The notes: a model not told the origin generated them from the letters alone. A stretch of 64,000 nt of DNA from Brevundimonas sp. (GCF_013912005.1 NZ_JACESB010000004.1:110666-174665), one strand, 5' to 3'. Counted from the stretch's first letter, positions 25,593-34,637 are shown. Translations and numbers: made by a program.

Positions 25593-26735
25593 ATGACCCA
25601 AGCCGTCATCGCCGCCACCGGCCTGTTCACGCCGGAACAGTCGATCTCCAACGAGGAGCTGGTCGCCGCCTACAACGCCTGGGCTGACCGCTTCAACGCC
25701 GACCACGCGGCCGACATCGCGGCGGGCGAGATGGAGGCGCTGACCCACTCGTCGGTCGAGTTCATCGAGAAGGCGTCGGGCATCAAGCAGCGCTTCGTGC
25801 TGGACAAGGCGGGCGTGCTCGACCCCGAGCGCATGACGCCGCACCTGCCCGAGCGCCCGAACGAGGACCTGTCGGTCCTCGCCGAGATGGCGGTGAAGGC
25901 GGCCCGGGACGCGCTGGCGCGCTGGGGCAAGCCGGCGTCGGAGATCGGCGCGGTGATCTGCGCCGCCTCCAACATGCAGCGCCCCTATCCCGCCATGGCC
26001 ATCGAGGTGCAGCAGGCGCTGGGGATCGAGGGCTTCGCCTTCGACATGAACGTCGCCTGCTCCTCGGCCACCTTCGGCCTGAAGACCGCCGCCGACTTCA
26101 TCGCCTCCGGCTCGGTGAAGGCCGTGCTGATGGTGAATCCCGAGATCTGCTCGGCCCACCTGAACTTCAGGGACCGCGACAGCCACTTCATCTTCGGCGA
26201 CGTCGCCACGGCGGTGATCGTCGAGGCCGCCGACCAGGCCGTGGACGGCTGGGAGATCCTCGGCACGCGGCTGAAGACCGTCTTCTCGAACAACATCCGC
26301 AACAATTTCGGCTTCCTGAACAAGGCGGCCCTGCCGACCGGCGGCGCCGAGCCGGCCGCCGCCACCGGCCTGACCGACAAGATGTTCGTCCAGCAGGGGC
26401 GGAAGGTGTTCAAGGACGTGGTGCCGATGGTGGCGGAGATGATCGTCGACCACGCCCGCGACCTGGGGCTCGACCCGGCGACGCTGAAGCGCCTGTGGCT
26501 GCACCAGGCCAACATCAACATGAACGAGCTGATCGGCCGCAAGGTGCTGGGGCGCGAGCCGACGGCGGAGGAGAACGTCATCATCCTCGACGACTACGCC
26601 AACACCTCCTCGGCCGGCTCGATCATCGCCTTCCACCTGCACCACGACGGCTTCGCCCCGGGCGACACCGGCCTGATCTGCAGCTTCGGAGCCGGCTATT
26701 CGGCCGGCACGGTGTTCGTGCGGAAGCGGGCCTGA
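25593..26735 (+). CDS. Beta-ketoacyl-ACP synthase III family protein (long form)
   Basis: The 380-residue thiolase-fold enzyme has the catalytic cysteine in FDMNVACSSATFGLK (near residue 155), the histidine in LWLHQANINMNELIGRKVLG and the asparagine in DDYANTSSAGSI, the Cys-His-Asn triad of KAS III. It is about 60 residues longer than canonical FabH, with extra N-terminal sequence (AYNAWADRFNADHAADIA). The long form is often distinct from the essential FabH and may use other acyl-CoA primers. It follows the CitE-like gene by 53 bases and its stop overlaps the start of the NTF2-like gene (TGATG). Confidence 0.9.
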   Translation: MTQAVIAATGLFTPEQSISNEELVAAYNAWADRFNADHAADIAAGEMEALTHSSVEFIEKASGIKQRFVLDKAGVLDPERMTPHLPERPNEDLSVLAEMAVKAARDALARWGKPASEIGAVICAASNMQRPYPAMAIEVQQALGIEGFAFDMNVACSSATFGLKTAADFIASGSVKAVLMVNPEICSAHLNFRDRDSHFIFGDVATAVIVEAADQAVDGWEILGTRLKTVFSNNIRNNFGFLNKAALPTGGAEPAAATGLTDKMFVQQGRKVFKDVVPMVAEMIVDHARDLGLDPATLKRLWLHQANINMNELIGRKVLGREPTAEENVIILDDYANTSSAGSIIAFHLHHDGFAPGDTGLICSFGAGYSAGTVFVRKRA

Positions 26736-27166
26736 TGGTGGACCGGTCCGACATCGGGGCCGTGGTCGACGCCATGTACGCCTGCATTTCCGGCCCGGCC
26801 GGGCCGCGGGACTGGGCGACCCAGCGCGAGATCTTCCACCCCGACAGCCGCCAGGCCCGCACCTGGCTGGACGCCGACGGCCGGCCGGCGATGCTGGTCA
26901 TGGGCCGCGACGCGTACGAGGCGAACGTCACGCCCTTCTTCGAGACCACAGGGTTCTTCGAAACCGAGATCGATCGCCGGATCTCCGTCTTCGGCAACAT
27001 GGCCCATGTCTGGAGCGTCTACGAGGCCCGCAACGACCCGGCCGACCTTGAGCCGGAGCGGCGCGGGATCAACTCGATCCAGCTGTGCCGGGGGCCGGAC
27101 GGCCTGTGGTCGATCCTGCACATGATCTGGGACAACGAGCGGCCGGGACTGAGCGTCGGCGGCTGA
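26735..27166 (+). CDS. NTF2-like (SnoaL/DUF4440-type) protein
   Basis: The 143-residue protein has the alpha+beta barrel pattern of the NTF2-like superfamily: an N-terminal helix (DIGAVVDAMYACISG), a FHPDSR segment, a central GRDAYEANVTPFFETTGFFETEI, and C-terminal strands (NMAHVWSVYEAR, SIQLCRGPDGLWSILHMIWDNE). Such proteins are small enzymes or ligand-binding domains, here without identifiable catalytic residues. It overlaps the KAS III stop by one base, so the two are co-translated and may act on the same substrate. Confidence 0.8.
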   Translation: MVDRSDIGAVVDAMYACISGPAGPRDWATQREIFHPDSRQARTWLDADGRPAMLVMGRDAYEANVTPFFETTGFFETEIDRRISVFGNMAHVWSVYEARNDPADLEPERRGINSIQLCRGPDGLWSILHMIWDNERPGLSVGG

Positions 27167-27259
27167 ACGCAGCCGTCAGTCCGGCCCCTGCTCTGCCGGG
27201 AAACCGCGCGCGATCTTCAGCCGACGGAGCCATGCACGCTCCGGTCCGCCCGAAGGGCC

Positions 27260-27649
27260 TTACGCCGCCGCCACCGCCTCGATCTCGACCAGCCACTCGC
27301 CTTCGAAGAGGTCGACCACGATCACCGTCAGGGCCGTCTGGCGGCCGCCGAGGCGGCGGAGGCGGACCTCGCGGTTCTCCAGGGCGTACTTCCGGTCGGA
27401 CAGGAAGGTGGTCGCCTTGACCAGGTTGTCGAGCGTCATGCCGGCGGCGCGCAGCTGGGTCTCGAGGTTGTCCCAGACCTGCTCGCATTGGCCGGTGAAG
27501 TCCGCCGCCAGCGAGCCGTCGGGGGCGACCGGAATCTGGCCCGAGAGGTAGAGCCAGCGGGTCGCGCCGGTCACCTCGGCCGCCTGGGCGTACTGGCCCC
27601 CGGCGGGCGGCGAGCCGTCGCCGGTCAGCGGACGGATGACGACGGCCAC
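27260..27649 (-). CDS. RidA/YjgF/UK114 family protein
   Basis: The 129-residue protein has the RidA fold marks: RWLYLSGQIPVAPDG near residue 31, QCEQVWDNLETQLRAAGMTLDNLVKATTFL in the middle and the C-terminal WLVEIEAVAA. Archetypal RidA hydrolyses reactive enamine/imine intermediates using an arginine in the segment before this end; here an arginine is present (GGRQTALTVI) but its context differs, so it may belong to another RidA subgroup. The start is GTG preceded by GAGG. It ends just before the M28 gene cluster but on the same strand as it, 10 bases downstream of the stop of the neighbour. Confidence 0.88.
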   Translation of the reverse strand: MAVVIRPLTGDGSPPAGGQYAQAAEVTGATRWLYLSGQIPVAPDGSLAADFTGQCEQVWDNLETQLRAAGMTLDNLVKATTFLSDRKYALENREVRLRRLGGRQTALTVIVVDLFEGEWLVEIEAVAAA

Positions 27650-27659
27650 GCCTCGCGCC

Positions 27660-29282
27660 CTATTGCCGCGCCGCGTCGGAACGGGCGCGGACCACCGCGA
27701 ACTCCGAGGTCGGCTTCCAGCCCGGCCAGTCCTCGCTGTTCGCGAGGTCGAGGCCCAGGTGGTAAAGCAGGGTCAGGTTCTCGACCGCCGAGGTCAGATC
27801 CCAGTCGGCGGACCATTCGTCGGACGGCTGGTGATAGTCGGCGGCGAACTTCGCCCGCCAGGCCGCTTCGCCGGCCTCGCGGCCGCCCTCGACCCAGTCC
27901 CAGCCGTGCCACGGCATGATCGCCGGCACGCCCATGCGGGCGAAGGGGAAGTGGTCCGAGCGGTAGTAGAAGCCCTGCTCCGGCATGCCGTCGTCGGAGA
28001 CATAGCGCCCGAGCGGCTCGGCCAGCGCCTGCAACCGGTCCTCGAGGTCGTTCTGCCCCTTGCCGAAGATCGGGATGTCGCGGGTCGGGCCCGACAGGGG
28101 CAGCATGTCGATGTTGATGTCGGCGACCGTGGTCTCGAGCGGGTACACCGGATCGGCCGCATAGCCGTACGCGCCCAGCAGGCCCATCTCCTCGGCGGCC
28201 ATGTGCGCGAAGACGATCGACCGCTCCGGCCGCGGCGCCCGGCTCAGCTGCCGCGCCATCTCCAGCACGCCGATGGTGCCCGAGGCGTTGTCCCAGGCGC
28301 CGTTCCAGATGTTGTCGCCCTCGACGCCCGGGTGCTGGCCGGCGCCGCCGACGTGATCCCAGTGCGCCGAATAGATGATGGTCTCCTCGGGACGCTCGGT
28401 CCCGGGGATGCGCGCCAGAAGGTTGTGGGTCACCAGGGTGTCGATGGTCTCCGCAGCGTCCACGGACAGGGACACGCCCTCGAGCGCCACCGCCCGGAAG
28501 GTGCCGCCGGCGATGTCCGGCAGCTGCGTGATGTCCAGACCGGCCGCCGCGGCCCAGGCCGCCGCCGTGTCGTGGTTGAGCGCGCCCGAGAACTCGAGGT
28601 CGGCCGCGCCCGGGGTCATCGTCCGCGTGCGGGCGTTGGCGCGCACGAGCCCCTGCCACTGGGGCGAGCCCGCCCCCTGGGGAACGAGGGTGAGGACGCC
28701 GATCGCGCCCCGCCGGAAGGCCTCGTCGGCCTTGTAGGCCCCGGACTGGTAGTTGGTCGCATACGGCCCGTTGAACAGCTCGCCGTCGGGCTCCCCGGCC
28801 ACCACCACGACGACCTTCCCGCGCACATCCAGGTCGCCGTAGTCGTCCCAGTTGCGCTCGGGGGCGTAGATGCCGTGGCCGGCGAAGACCACGCCCGCGT
28901 CGCGGACGCTCGCCCGGCCGTCGTTGGTCGCCGCCCGCACCACCAGGTCGGTCCCGACCGTCAGCGGGTGCGTCGCCCCGTCGGGGCCGGTCCAGCTCGC
29001 CGTCGCGCCCTCGACGGGGGTGAAGCGCTTCAGCTCGACCGGCTGCAGCCACTGGCCGTCGGGGCCGCCGGGCTGGAGCCCCATCGCCTCGTACTGCCCC
29101 TGCAGCCAGGCGAGGGTCATCCGCTCGCCTTCCGTGCCGGGATAGCGCCCCTGGAACTCGTCGGCGCTGATGGTGCGGATGTCGTTGCTGATCCGCTCGG
29201 CGGAGAAGTCCTGGGCCGCGGCGGCGCCGGCGGCGAGAAGCACGGCGGCGAGGGCGACGCCGGCGGTGAATCTGCGAAACAT
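27660..29282 (-). CDS. Exported M28 family zinc aminopeptidase with PA domain (copy 1)
   Basis: The 540-residue protein has a signal peptide (MFRRFTAGVALAAVLLAAG...), an inserted protease-associated region (about residues 110-230) and an M28 catalytic domain. Zinc ligands are visible in order: SAHWDHVGG (His, Asp), GAWDNASGT (bridging Asp), AAEEMGLLG (catalytic Glu and ligand Glu), DINIDM (Asp) and YRSDHFPFARMG (His). Such enzymes cleave amino acids from peptides in the periplasm or outside. ATG at 29282 is used; 29294 is an alternative. A paralogue lies directly upstream. Confidence 0.92.
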   Translation of the reverse strand: MFRRFTAGVALAAVLLAAGAAAAQDFSAERISNDIRTISADEFQGRYPGTEGERMTLAWLQGQYEAMGLQPGGPDGQWLQPVELKRFTPVEGATASWTGPDGATHPLTVGTDLVVRAATNDGRASVRDAGVVFAGHGIYAPERNWDDYGDLDVRGKVVVVVAGEPDGELFNGPYATNYQSGAYKADEAFRRGAIGVLTLVPQGAGSPQWQGLVRANARTRTMTPGAADLEFSGALNHDTAAAWAAAAGLDITQLPDIAGGTFRAVALEGVSLSVDAAETIDTLVTHNLLARIPGTERPEETIIYSAHWDHVGGAGQHPGVEGDNIWNGAWDNASGTIGVLEMARQLSRAPRPERSIVFAHMAAEEMGLLGAYGYAADPVYPLETTVADINIDMLPLSGPTRDIPIFGKGQNDLEDRLQALAEPLGRYVSDDGMPEQGFYYRSDHFPFARMGVPAIMPWHGWDWVEGGREAGEAAWRAKFAADYHQPSDEWSADWDLTSAVENLTLLYHLGLDLANSEDWPGWKPTSEFAVVRARSDAARQ

Positions 29283-29318
29283 CAAGGACTCCATCCCGGA
29301 TTGACCGGGCGCACTCTA

Positions 29319-29340
29319 GGGCGGCCCGCCGGGGCCGCCC
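29319..29340. terminator. GC-rich hairpin between the two M28 genes
   Basis: GGGCGGCCC (29319-29327) and GGGCCGCCC (29332-29340) form a perfect 9-bp stem with a 4-base loop. On the plus strand it is followed by GTTAAGTTTT; on the minus strand, the sense of both genes, no T-run follows. It may reduce read-through from the upstream M28 gene. Confidence 0.4.
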
Positions 29341-29365
29341 GTTAAGTTTTCGTCATCTGCCGCGA

Positions 29366-31027
29366 TCAGCGACGCCGGGCGGCCTCGCTGGCGGCGCGGG
29401 CCGGGCCGAACTCGGAGCCCGGCTTCCACTGCGGCCAGTCGCGACTGTTCGCCAGGTCGAGACCGAGGCCGTAGATCAGCGCCAGGTCTTCCGCCTGGCC
29501 GCGCAGGTCCCAGTCCGCCGACCATTCGTCATCAGCCTGGTGATAGCGGCGGGCGGTGTACTCGTCCCGGGCGGCGTTGCGGGCGGCGATCGGCTCGTCG
29601 AGGAACTCGCCCCCGCCGTCGACATAGGCCATCGGCACGCCCCGCTTGGCCAGCGGGAAGTGGTCGGACCGGAAGTAGCTGCCGGCCGCGGGATTGGCGT
29701 CCGGGCGAATGGCGCGGCCCTGCCCCTCCGCCGCCGCCTCGACGCGTTCGTCGAGGTCCGACTGGCCGTAGCCGATCACGTCGACGTTGGCGACGCGGCC
29801 GTAGACGTTCATGGCGTCGATGTTGAAGCCCGCCACCGTGGTCTCCAGCGGCCACACCGGATTGGCCGCGTAGTATTCGGACCCGAGCAGGCCGCTCTCC
29901 TCGGCGGTGAAGCTGATCATCACGATCGAGCGCTCCGGCCGCGGTCCCTGGCCGAAGGCCCGGGCCAGCTCCAGCAGGCCCGCCGTGCCCGTGGCGTTGT
30001 CGACCGCCCCGTTGAAGATGGCGTCGCCATTGGCGTCGGGTTCGCCGACGCCGATGTGGTCCCAGTGGCCGGTGTAGAGGATCGTCTCGTCCGGATGGGT
30101 GGTCCCGGGCAGGCGCGCGATCACGTTGCGGGTGGTGACCCGGCTGGTGGCCACGTCGAACGAACCGCTGAAGGTCGCCCCCGGCAGCTCCACCGGGCGG
30201 AAGTCGCGGCTGCGCGCCGCGGTCTTCAGCGCCTCGAAGTCGAGGCCGGCGCGGCGGAACAGGTCGACCGCGACGTCGCGCTGAATCCACGCCTCCATCG
30301 GCGCCCGCTCGGCGGCGGCGTTCTGCCGGACGATGTCGAACTGCGGCGCCGACCAGCTGTTCTGGACCGTCGGCCAGCCGTAGGAGGCGGGAGCCGTCTC
30401 GTGGACGATGATCACCCCGGCGGCGCCCTGCCGGGCGCCCTCCTCGTACTTGTAGGTCCACCGGCCGTAGTAGGTCATGGCGCGGCCGTTGAAGGTGTCG
30501 AGCTCGGGCTGCTCGAAGTCGGCGTCGTTGACCAGGACGACGATGACCTTGCCGCGCACGTCGACGTCCTTGAAGTCGTCCCAGTTCCGCTCCGGCGCGT
30601 CGATGCCGTAGCCGACGAACACCAGCGGCTTGTCCCGGAGGTCGACCTGCGAGCCCGGCAGGCGGGTCGAGACCACGATCTCCCGGCCCTGCGCCAGCGG
30701 GAGGGTCGCGCCGCCGACCTCCAGGCGCGCCTCCACGTCCGAGGTGGTGAACCGGTTGAGCGCCACGTCCTGGGTCCAGGCCCCGTTCGGACCGCCCGGC
30801 TCGAACCCGGCGGCGGCGTACTGCTCGCTGAGGTAGCGGACCACCATGTCTTCCGCCGGCGTGGCGATGCCGCGGCCCTGGTAGCTGTCGTCGGCGAGGA
30901 CCCGCACATGCTCGGACAGCCGGGCCGGGTCGAACAGGGCGGCGGCGTCGCCGCCGGACGGCGCAGTGGTCGCGCAGGAGGCGAGCAGGACGCCGGCGAG
31001 CGCGGCGGCGGAAGCGGTCAGACGCAT
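29366..31027 (-). CDS. Lipoprotein M28 family zinc aminopeptidase with PA domain (copy 2)
   Basis: The 553-residue protein starts with a lipoprotein signal (GVLLASC, lipidated Cys at about residue 18), so it is probably membrane-anchored. The domain layout equals the neighbouring M28 enzyme, with zinc ligands in TGHWDHIGVG, GAVDNATGTAG, TAEESGLLGSEYYA, NIDAM and YFRSDHFPLAKRG. The paralogues differ in their leader (lipoprotein versus signal peptidase I type), suggesting different locations. It is presumably the upstream gene of the pair. The product acts on peptides; specificity is unknown. Confidence 0.92.
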   Translation of the reverse strand: MRLTASAAALAGVLLASCATTAPSGGDAAALFDPARLSEHVRVLADDSYQGRGIATPAEDMVVRYLSEQYAAAGFEPGGPNGAWTQDVALNRFTTSDVEARLEVGGATLPLAQGREIVVSTRLPGSQVDLRDKPLVFVGYGIDAPERNWDDFKDVDVRGKVIVVLVNDADFEQPELDTFNGRAMTYYGRWTYKYEEGARQGAAGVIIVHETAPASYGWPTVQNSWSAPQFDIVRQNAAAERAPMEAWIQRDVAVDLFRRAGLDFEALKTAARSRDFRPVELPGATFSGSFDVATSRVTTRNVIARLPGTTHPDETILYTGHWDHIGVGEPDANGDAIFNGAVDNATGTAGLLELARAFGQGPRPERSIVMISFTAEESGLLGSEYYAANPVWPLETTVAGFNIDAMNVYGRVANVDVIGYGQSDLDERVEAAAEGQGRAIRPDANPAAGSYFRSDHFPLAKRGVPMAYVDGGGEFLDEPIAARNAARDEYTARRYHQADDEWSADWDLRGQAEDLALIYGLGLDLANSRDWPQWKPGSEFGPARAASEAARRR

Positions 31028-31096
31028 GAACAGATCACCCTCGGCCTTGAACAGGGTGGCGACCCTAGGGCGTCGCCCGGGACCTGTCGATGCGGC

Positions 31097-31666
31097 TCAG
31101 GGCAGAACCGGTTCGCCTGCGGGCCAGTCCGTGTCGCCGCGACGGCGCAGGCGCAGCTCGATCACCCGCATCGGCTCGCGGCCCGGCAGCACGAAGTCGC
31201 CGACCTCGCGCCATTCGCCGTCGCGGAAGGTCGTGACGTAGCGAATCTCGCCGCCTCGCGAGGGGACGGTCCAGCTGAACCCGTCCGGGGAGGCGGTCAT
31301 CGCGAAGTCGCCCGCCTGCCCGTTGGCGTACGAGCGCAGGGTGTAGCGGTCGGTCGCGTCGTCCCACGAGACCACGGCGAAGGCGTTGAAGGCGGCTGCG
31401 TCGTCGCGGCCGCCCGTGCGCCCCTCGATGACCTTGATCGAACCGCCGAGCATCGGGCCGACGCGTTCGGTGTGGGGCTGGACCAGGGTGCGGCCGGGTC
31501 CCGCGTAGATCGTGGCCTCGCCCACCCATTCGCCGTCCATCCACGACAGGGCCTGCATCGCCGCCCGCTGCTCCGCGGTTCCCGCCGGGTGGAGCTCCTG
31601 GGCCGCGGCGACCGCGGGGGCCGTCAGCATGGCCGCCGCCGCAAGGAGTGAAAGAACCTGTTTCAT
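31097..31666 (-). CDS. Exported protein of DUF1579-like (lipocalin-like) type
   Basis: The 189-residue product begins with a signal peptide (MKQVLSLLAAAAMLTAPAVAAAQ). The mature part starts with helix QRAAMQALSWMDGEWVGEATIYAGPG, a pattern of small beta-barrel proteins such as DUF1579, followed by strands (GGSIKVIEGRTG, FNAFAVVSWDDATDRYTLRSYANG). Function is not known; assignment is by fold pattern only. The ATG at 31666 has AGGAGG upstream; the longer frame with an MLYK start runs through a palindrome and is not the start. Confidence 0.72.
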   Translation of the reverse strand: MKQVLSLLAAAAMLTAPAVAAAQELHPAGTAEQRAAMQALSWMDGEWVGEATIYAGPGRTLVQPHTERVGPMLGGSIKVIEGRTGGRDDAAAFNAFAVVSWDDATDRYTLRSYANGQAGDFAMTASPDGFSWTVPSRGGEIRYVTTFRDGEWREVGDFVLPGREPMRVIELRLRRRGDTDWPAGEPVLP

Positions 31667-31684
31667 GACCCGCCTCCTGTGCTT

Positions 31685-31698
31685 TGCTTTATAAAGCA
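31685..31698. promoter_or_regulatory. Perfect 14-bp palindrome, candidate operator
   Basis: TGCTTTATAAAGCA is its own reverse complement and lies 18 bases upstream of the ATG of the DUF1579-like gene. The AT-rich core TTTATAAA stands out in this GC-rich genome and a partial repeat (TGCTTTG) abuts it. It overlaps the expected -10 to +1 region of the gene, so a dimeric repressor site is likely. The regulator is unknown. Confidence 0.55.
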
Positions 31699-31738
31699 CT
31701 TGGTCACGACTGGCAACAGCGGGTCCGCCGGACGAAAA

Positions 31739-31767
31739 CGCCCGCCGGAGCGGTGCTCCGGCGGGCG
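31739..31767 (-). terminator. Intrinsic terminator of the cytochrome bc1 operon
   Basis: CGCCCGCCGGAGC (31739-31751) and GCTCCGGCGGGCG (31755-31767) form a perfect 13-bp stem with a 3-base loop, followed on the minus strand by GTTTTCG. It lies 28 bases after the cytochrome c1 stop. Confidence 0.75.
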
Positions 31768-31794
31768 CTGTCGTCCGGTGGGGAGGGGGCGGCG

Positions 31795-32682
31795 CTAGTG
31801 CGCCACGCCCTTCCAGATCCGGCGGTAGCTCATGTAGGTCACGCCGGCGAAGAGCAGCAGGAAGATCAGCGTCCCGACGCCGGACTGCTTGCGCTGCACC
31901 TGCTTGGGATCAGAGGCCCAGGCGATGAAGGCGGCCACGTCCTTGGCGTACTGGTTGACCGTCTCCGGCGAGCCGTCGTCGTAGGTCACCTGGCCGTCCA
32001 TCAGCGGCGGCGGCATGGCGATGAACCCGCCCGGCGGCACGTGGGCGCCCTCGGGCATGAACGGCGTCAGATCGCCGGCCATGTAGGCGTTGTAATACTG
32101 GCCGGGACGGATCTGCAGGCCCTCGGGCGGCGGAGCGTAGCCGGTGAGCAGCGAATAGATGTAGCCGGCGCCGCCGTGGCGGGCCTTGGCCATCACCGAA
32201 AGGTCCGGCGGGGCGGCCCCGCCGTTCGCCGCCGCCGCGGCGGTGGCGTTCGGATAGGGGTTGGGGAAGCGGTCGGCCGCGGTGCCGTCGCGCATCACCG
32301 ACTCGCCGGTCTCGGTGTCGATGTCCGCCACCTGCACCTCCGCCGCCAACGCCTTGACGTAGCGGTTCTCGGCGGCGCTGGCCTGGTGGGCGTCGTAGAA
32401 CGGCCCGCCCGGCTCCGCGAGGGTGCGGAAGTGCATCAGGTCCATGCTGTGGCACGAGGCGCAGACCTCGCGATACACCTTGTAGCCGCGCTGGAGCTGG
32501 CCCTGGTCGAAGGTCCCGAACGGGCCCTCGAAGCTGAAGTTGCCGTCGCGAAGGGCGTAGCCGTGGCCGCCCTCGGCCGCGGCGGCCGGCTGGGCCGCCA
32601 GCACCAGGCCGGCGGCGGCGGCGACCAGCGCCAGGGTCTTCTTCATGGAGCGCATCGAAGTCTCGAGGTTCATGGTCGCCAT
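31795..32682 (-). CDS. petC: Ubiquinol-cytochrome c reductase, cytochrome c1 subunit
   Basis: The 295-residue protein has a signal segment after a short start (MKKTLALVAAAAGLVLAAQPAAAA), a covalent haem c site CASCH near residue 74, the RFPNPYPNATAAAAANGGAAPPDLS block, the axial-methionine region near YMAGDLTPFMPEG and a C-terminal membrane anchor (GTLIFLLLFAGVTYMSY). It passes electrons from the Rieske protein to cytochrome c in the bc1 complex. ATG at 32682 overlaps the cytochrome b stop by one base, so the longer N-terminus [12 protein letters not shown] is plausible; in-frame later methionines exist. Confidence 0.95.
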   Translation of the reverse strand: MATMNLETSMRSMKKTLALVAAAAGLVLAAQPAAAAEGGHGYALRDGNFSFEGPFGTFDQGQLQRGYKVYREVCASCHSMDLMHFRTLAEPGGPFYDAHQASAAENRYVKALAAEVQVADIDTETGESVMRDGTAADRFPNPYPNATAAAAANGGAAPPDLSVMAKARHGGAGYIYSLLTGYAPPPEGLQIRPGQYYNAYMAGDLTPFMPEGAHVPPGGFIAMPPPLMDGQVTYDDGSPETVNQYAKDVAAFIAWASDPKQVQRKQSGVGTLIFLLLFAGVTYMSYRRIWKGVAH

Positions 32683-34010
32683 CAGCCCTTCTTCTCGGCC
32701 GCGGCCGGAGCCGCCGCCGTCATCGCGTCGCCGCCGGGCAGGACGGGCTCCGAGATGGTCGCCGGGATCGGCAGCGGCGTCTCGCGCAGTCCGACGATCG
32801 GCATGATGATCAGGAAGAAGGCGAAGTAGTAGGCGGTGAACAGGCGGGTCAGCCAGAGGTAGCTGTTCAGCTGCCCGTCCATCAGGGTGAAGCTGGGCAT
32901 GCCCGGGATCACCGGCGCGTCCGGCAGCTGGGCGCCGCACCAGCCGAGGCCGAGGCCCACCAGCACGAAGATCACGAAGAACGTCCGCATCGCCGGGCGG
33001 TAGCGCATCGAGCGCACCTTGGAGGTGTCCAGCCAAGGCAGGACGAACAGCACGCCGATCGCGCCGAACATCGCCAGCACGCCGCCGAACTTGTCCGGGA
33101 TGGCGCGCAGGATCGCGTAGAACGGCAGCATGTACCACTCGGGCACGATGTGCGCCGGGGTCTGGAGCGGGTTGGCCGGGATGTAGTTGTCGGCGTGGCC
33201 CAGGGCGTTCGGCATGAAGAAGACGAAGACCGCGAACAGGATCAGGAACAGCACGATCGCGAAGCCGTCCTTCACAGTGAAGTACGGGTGGAAGGGGACG
33301 GTGTCCTTCTTCAGGCGGTCCTTGGGGATCAGGATGCCGACCGGGTTGTTCTGGCCGGCGTGGTGCAGGGCCCACAGGTGCAGCACGACGCAGCCGGCGA
33401 TGACGAACGGCAGCAGGTAGTGCAGCGAGAAGAAGCGGTTGAGGGTGGCGTTGTCGATCGCCGGACCGCCGCGCAGCCAGATCAGGATCGGCTCGCCGAT
33501 CACCGGGATGGCGCCGATCAGGTTGGTGATCACCTCGGCGCCCCAGTAGGACATCTGGCCCCACGGCAGGACGTAGCCGAGGAAGGCGGTGGCGATCATC
33601 AGGAAGAAGATCACGCAGCCGACGATCCAGATCATCTCGCGCGGCGCCTTGTACGAGCCGTAGTACAGGCCGCGCAGCATGTGCAGGTACACCGCGATGA
33701 AGAACATCGAGGCGCCGTTGGCGTGGGTGTAGCGGATCAGGTCGCCGCCGTTGACGTCACGCATGATGCGCTCGACGGAGGCGAAGGCCAGCTCGACGTT
33801 CGGGACGTAGTGCATCGCCAGCACGATGCCGGTGGCGATCTGCACCGCCAGGCAGAGGGCCAGGATGCCGCCGAAGGTCCACCAGTAGTTGAGGTTCTTC
33901 GGGGTCGGCAGCGACATGTAGTCGGCGCCGAAGCGGACGATCGGCAGGCGGCTGTCGAGCCACTTCTCGACGCCGGTCTTGGGGACGTAGGTGGATTCGT
34001 GATCGCTCAT
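32682..34010 (-). CDS. petB: Ubiquinol-cytochrome c reductase, cytochrome b subunit
   Basis: Cytochrome b carries the two b haems and the Qo/Qi sites of complex III. The 442-residue protein has eight or nine membrane helices, haem-binding histidines in [26 protein letters not shown] and [21 protein letters not shown], and the Qo-site segment [23 protein letters not shown] together with the [13 protein letters not shown] motif (PEWY). Its stop and the cytochrome c1 start overlap by one base. It is 17 bases downstream of the Rieske gene. Confidence 0.97.
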   Translation of the reverse strand: MSDHESTYVPKTGVEKWLDSRLPIVRFGADYMSLPTPKNLNYWWTFGGILALCLAVQIATGIVLAMHYVPNVELAFASVERIMRDVNGGDLIRYTHANGASMFFIAVYLHMLRGLYYGSYKAPREMIWIVGCVIFFLMIATAFLGYVLPWGQMSYWGAEVITNLIGAIPVIGEPILIWLRGGPAIDNATLNRFFSLHYLLPFVIAGCVVLHLWALHHAGQNNPVGILIPKDRLKKDTVPFHPYFTVKDGFAIVLFLILFAVFVFFMPNALGHADNYIPANPLQTPAHIVPEWYMLPFYAILRAIPDKFGGVLAMFGAIGVLFVLPWLDTSKVRSMRYRPAMRTFFVIFVLVGLGLGWCGAQLPDAPVIPGMPSFTLMDGQLNSYLWLTRLFTAYYFAFFLIIMPIVGLRETPLPIPATISEPVLPGGDAMTAAAPAAAEKKG

Positions 34011-34027
34011 GGGTCTCTCGTCCGTCC

Positions 34028-34567
34028 TCAGCCGATCTTGATCCGGGTGTCGGACACGTATTCGTAGTCGGGCACCACCAGATTCAGCGGCGCCGGACCC
34101 TTACGGATGCGGCCGGAGGTGTCGTAGTGCGAGCCGTGGCAGGGGCAGAACCAGCCGCCGTAGTCGCCGGTGCCGAAGGTCGGCACGCAGCCCAGGTGGG
34201 TGCAGTTGCCCAGCACCACGAGATACTGCTGGTGGCCTTCCTTGACGCGCTCGGCGTCGGTCTGCGGATCCTTGAGGTCCGACAGCGGCGTGGCGGCGGC
34301 GGCCTGGATCTCGGCCGGGGTGCGGTAGCGCACGAACACCGGCTTGCCCTGCCACTTGATCACGACCTGCTGGCCTTCCTGGACCTTGGTCATGTCGAAC
34401 TCGATCGACGCCAGCGCCAGGGTGTCGGCGGCCGGGTTCATCTGGTTGACCAGCGGCCAGATGGCCATGGCCCCCGCGCCGACGGCGGCCGCGCCGGCCG
34501 CGATATGGATGAAGTCCCGGCGGGTGGCGTCGCCGCCTTCGCCTTCCGTCACGACCGATTCGGCCAC
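34028..34567 (-). CDS. petA: Ubiquinol-cytochrome c reductase, Rieske iron-sulfur subunit
   Basis: The 179-residue protein has a twin-arginine type N-terminal region ([21 protein letters not shown]) that also serves as membrane anchor, and the Rieske [2Fe-2S] motifs CTHLGC and CPCHGS, with the disulfide cysteines included. It carries electrons from ubiquinol to cytochrome c1. The start codon is GTG, supported by AGGAG upstream. First gene of the fbc operon. Confidence 0.96.
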   Translation of the reverse strand: MAESVVTEGEGGDATRRDFIHIAAGAAAVGAGAMAIWPLVNQMNPAADTLALASIEFDMTKVQEGQQVVIKWQGKPVFVRYRTPAEIQAAAATPLSDLKDPQTDAERVKEGHQQYLVVLGNCTHLGCVPTFGTGDYGGWFCPCHGSHYDTSGRIRKGPAPLNLVVPDYEYVSDTRIKIG

Positions 34568-34629
34568 GTGTCACTCCTCGTACGCCGCAGTCCGCGCCCG
34601 ATCGGAGCGCGGTTTCGTCCGGCATGGAT

Positions 34630-34637
34630 GGTCTAGC
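34630..34637 (-). promoter_or_regulatory. Predicted -10 of the cytochrome bc1 operon
   Basis: GCTAGACC on the minus strand matches seven of eight positions of the Caulobacter GCTANAWC -10 consensus and lies 63 bases ahead of the Rieske GTG start. The -35 match is poor. This intergenic region (34568-34765) also holds the start of the divergent trmL gene. Confidence 0.4.
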
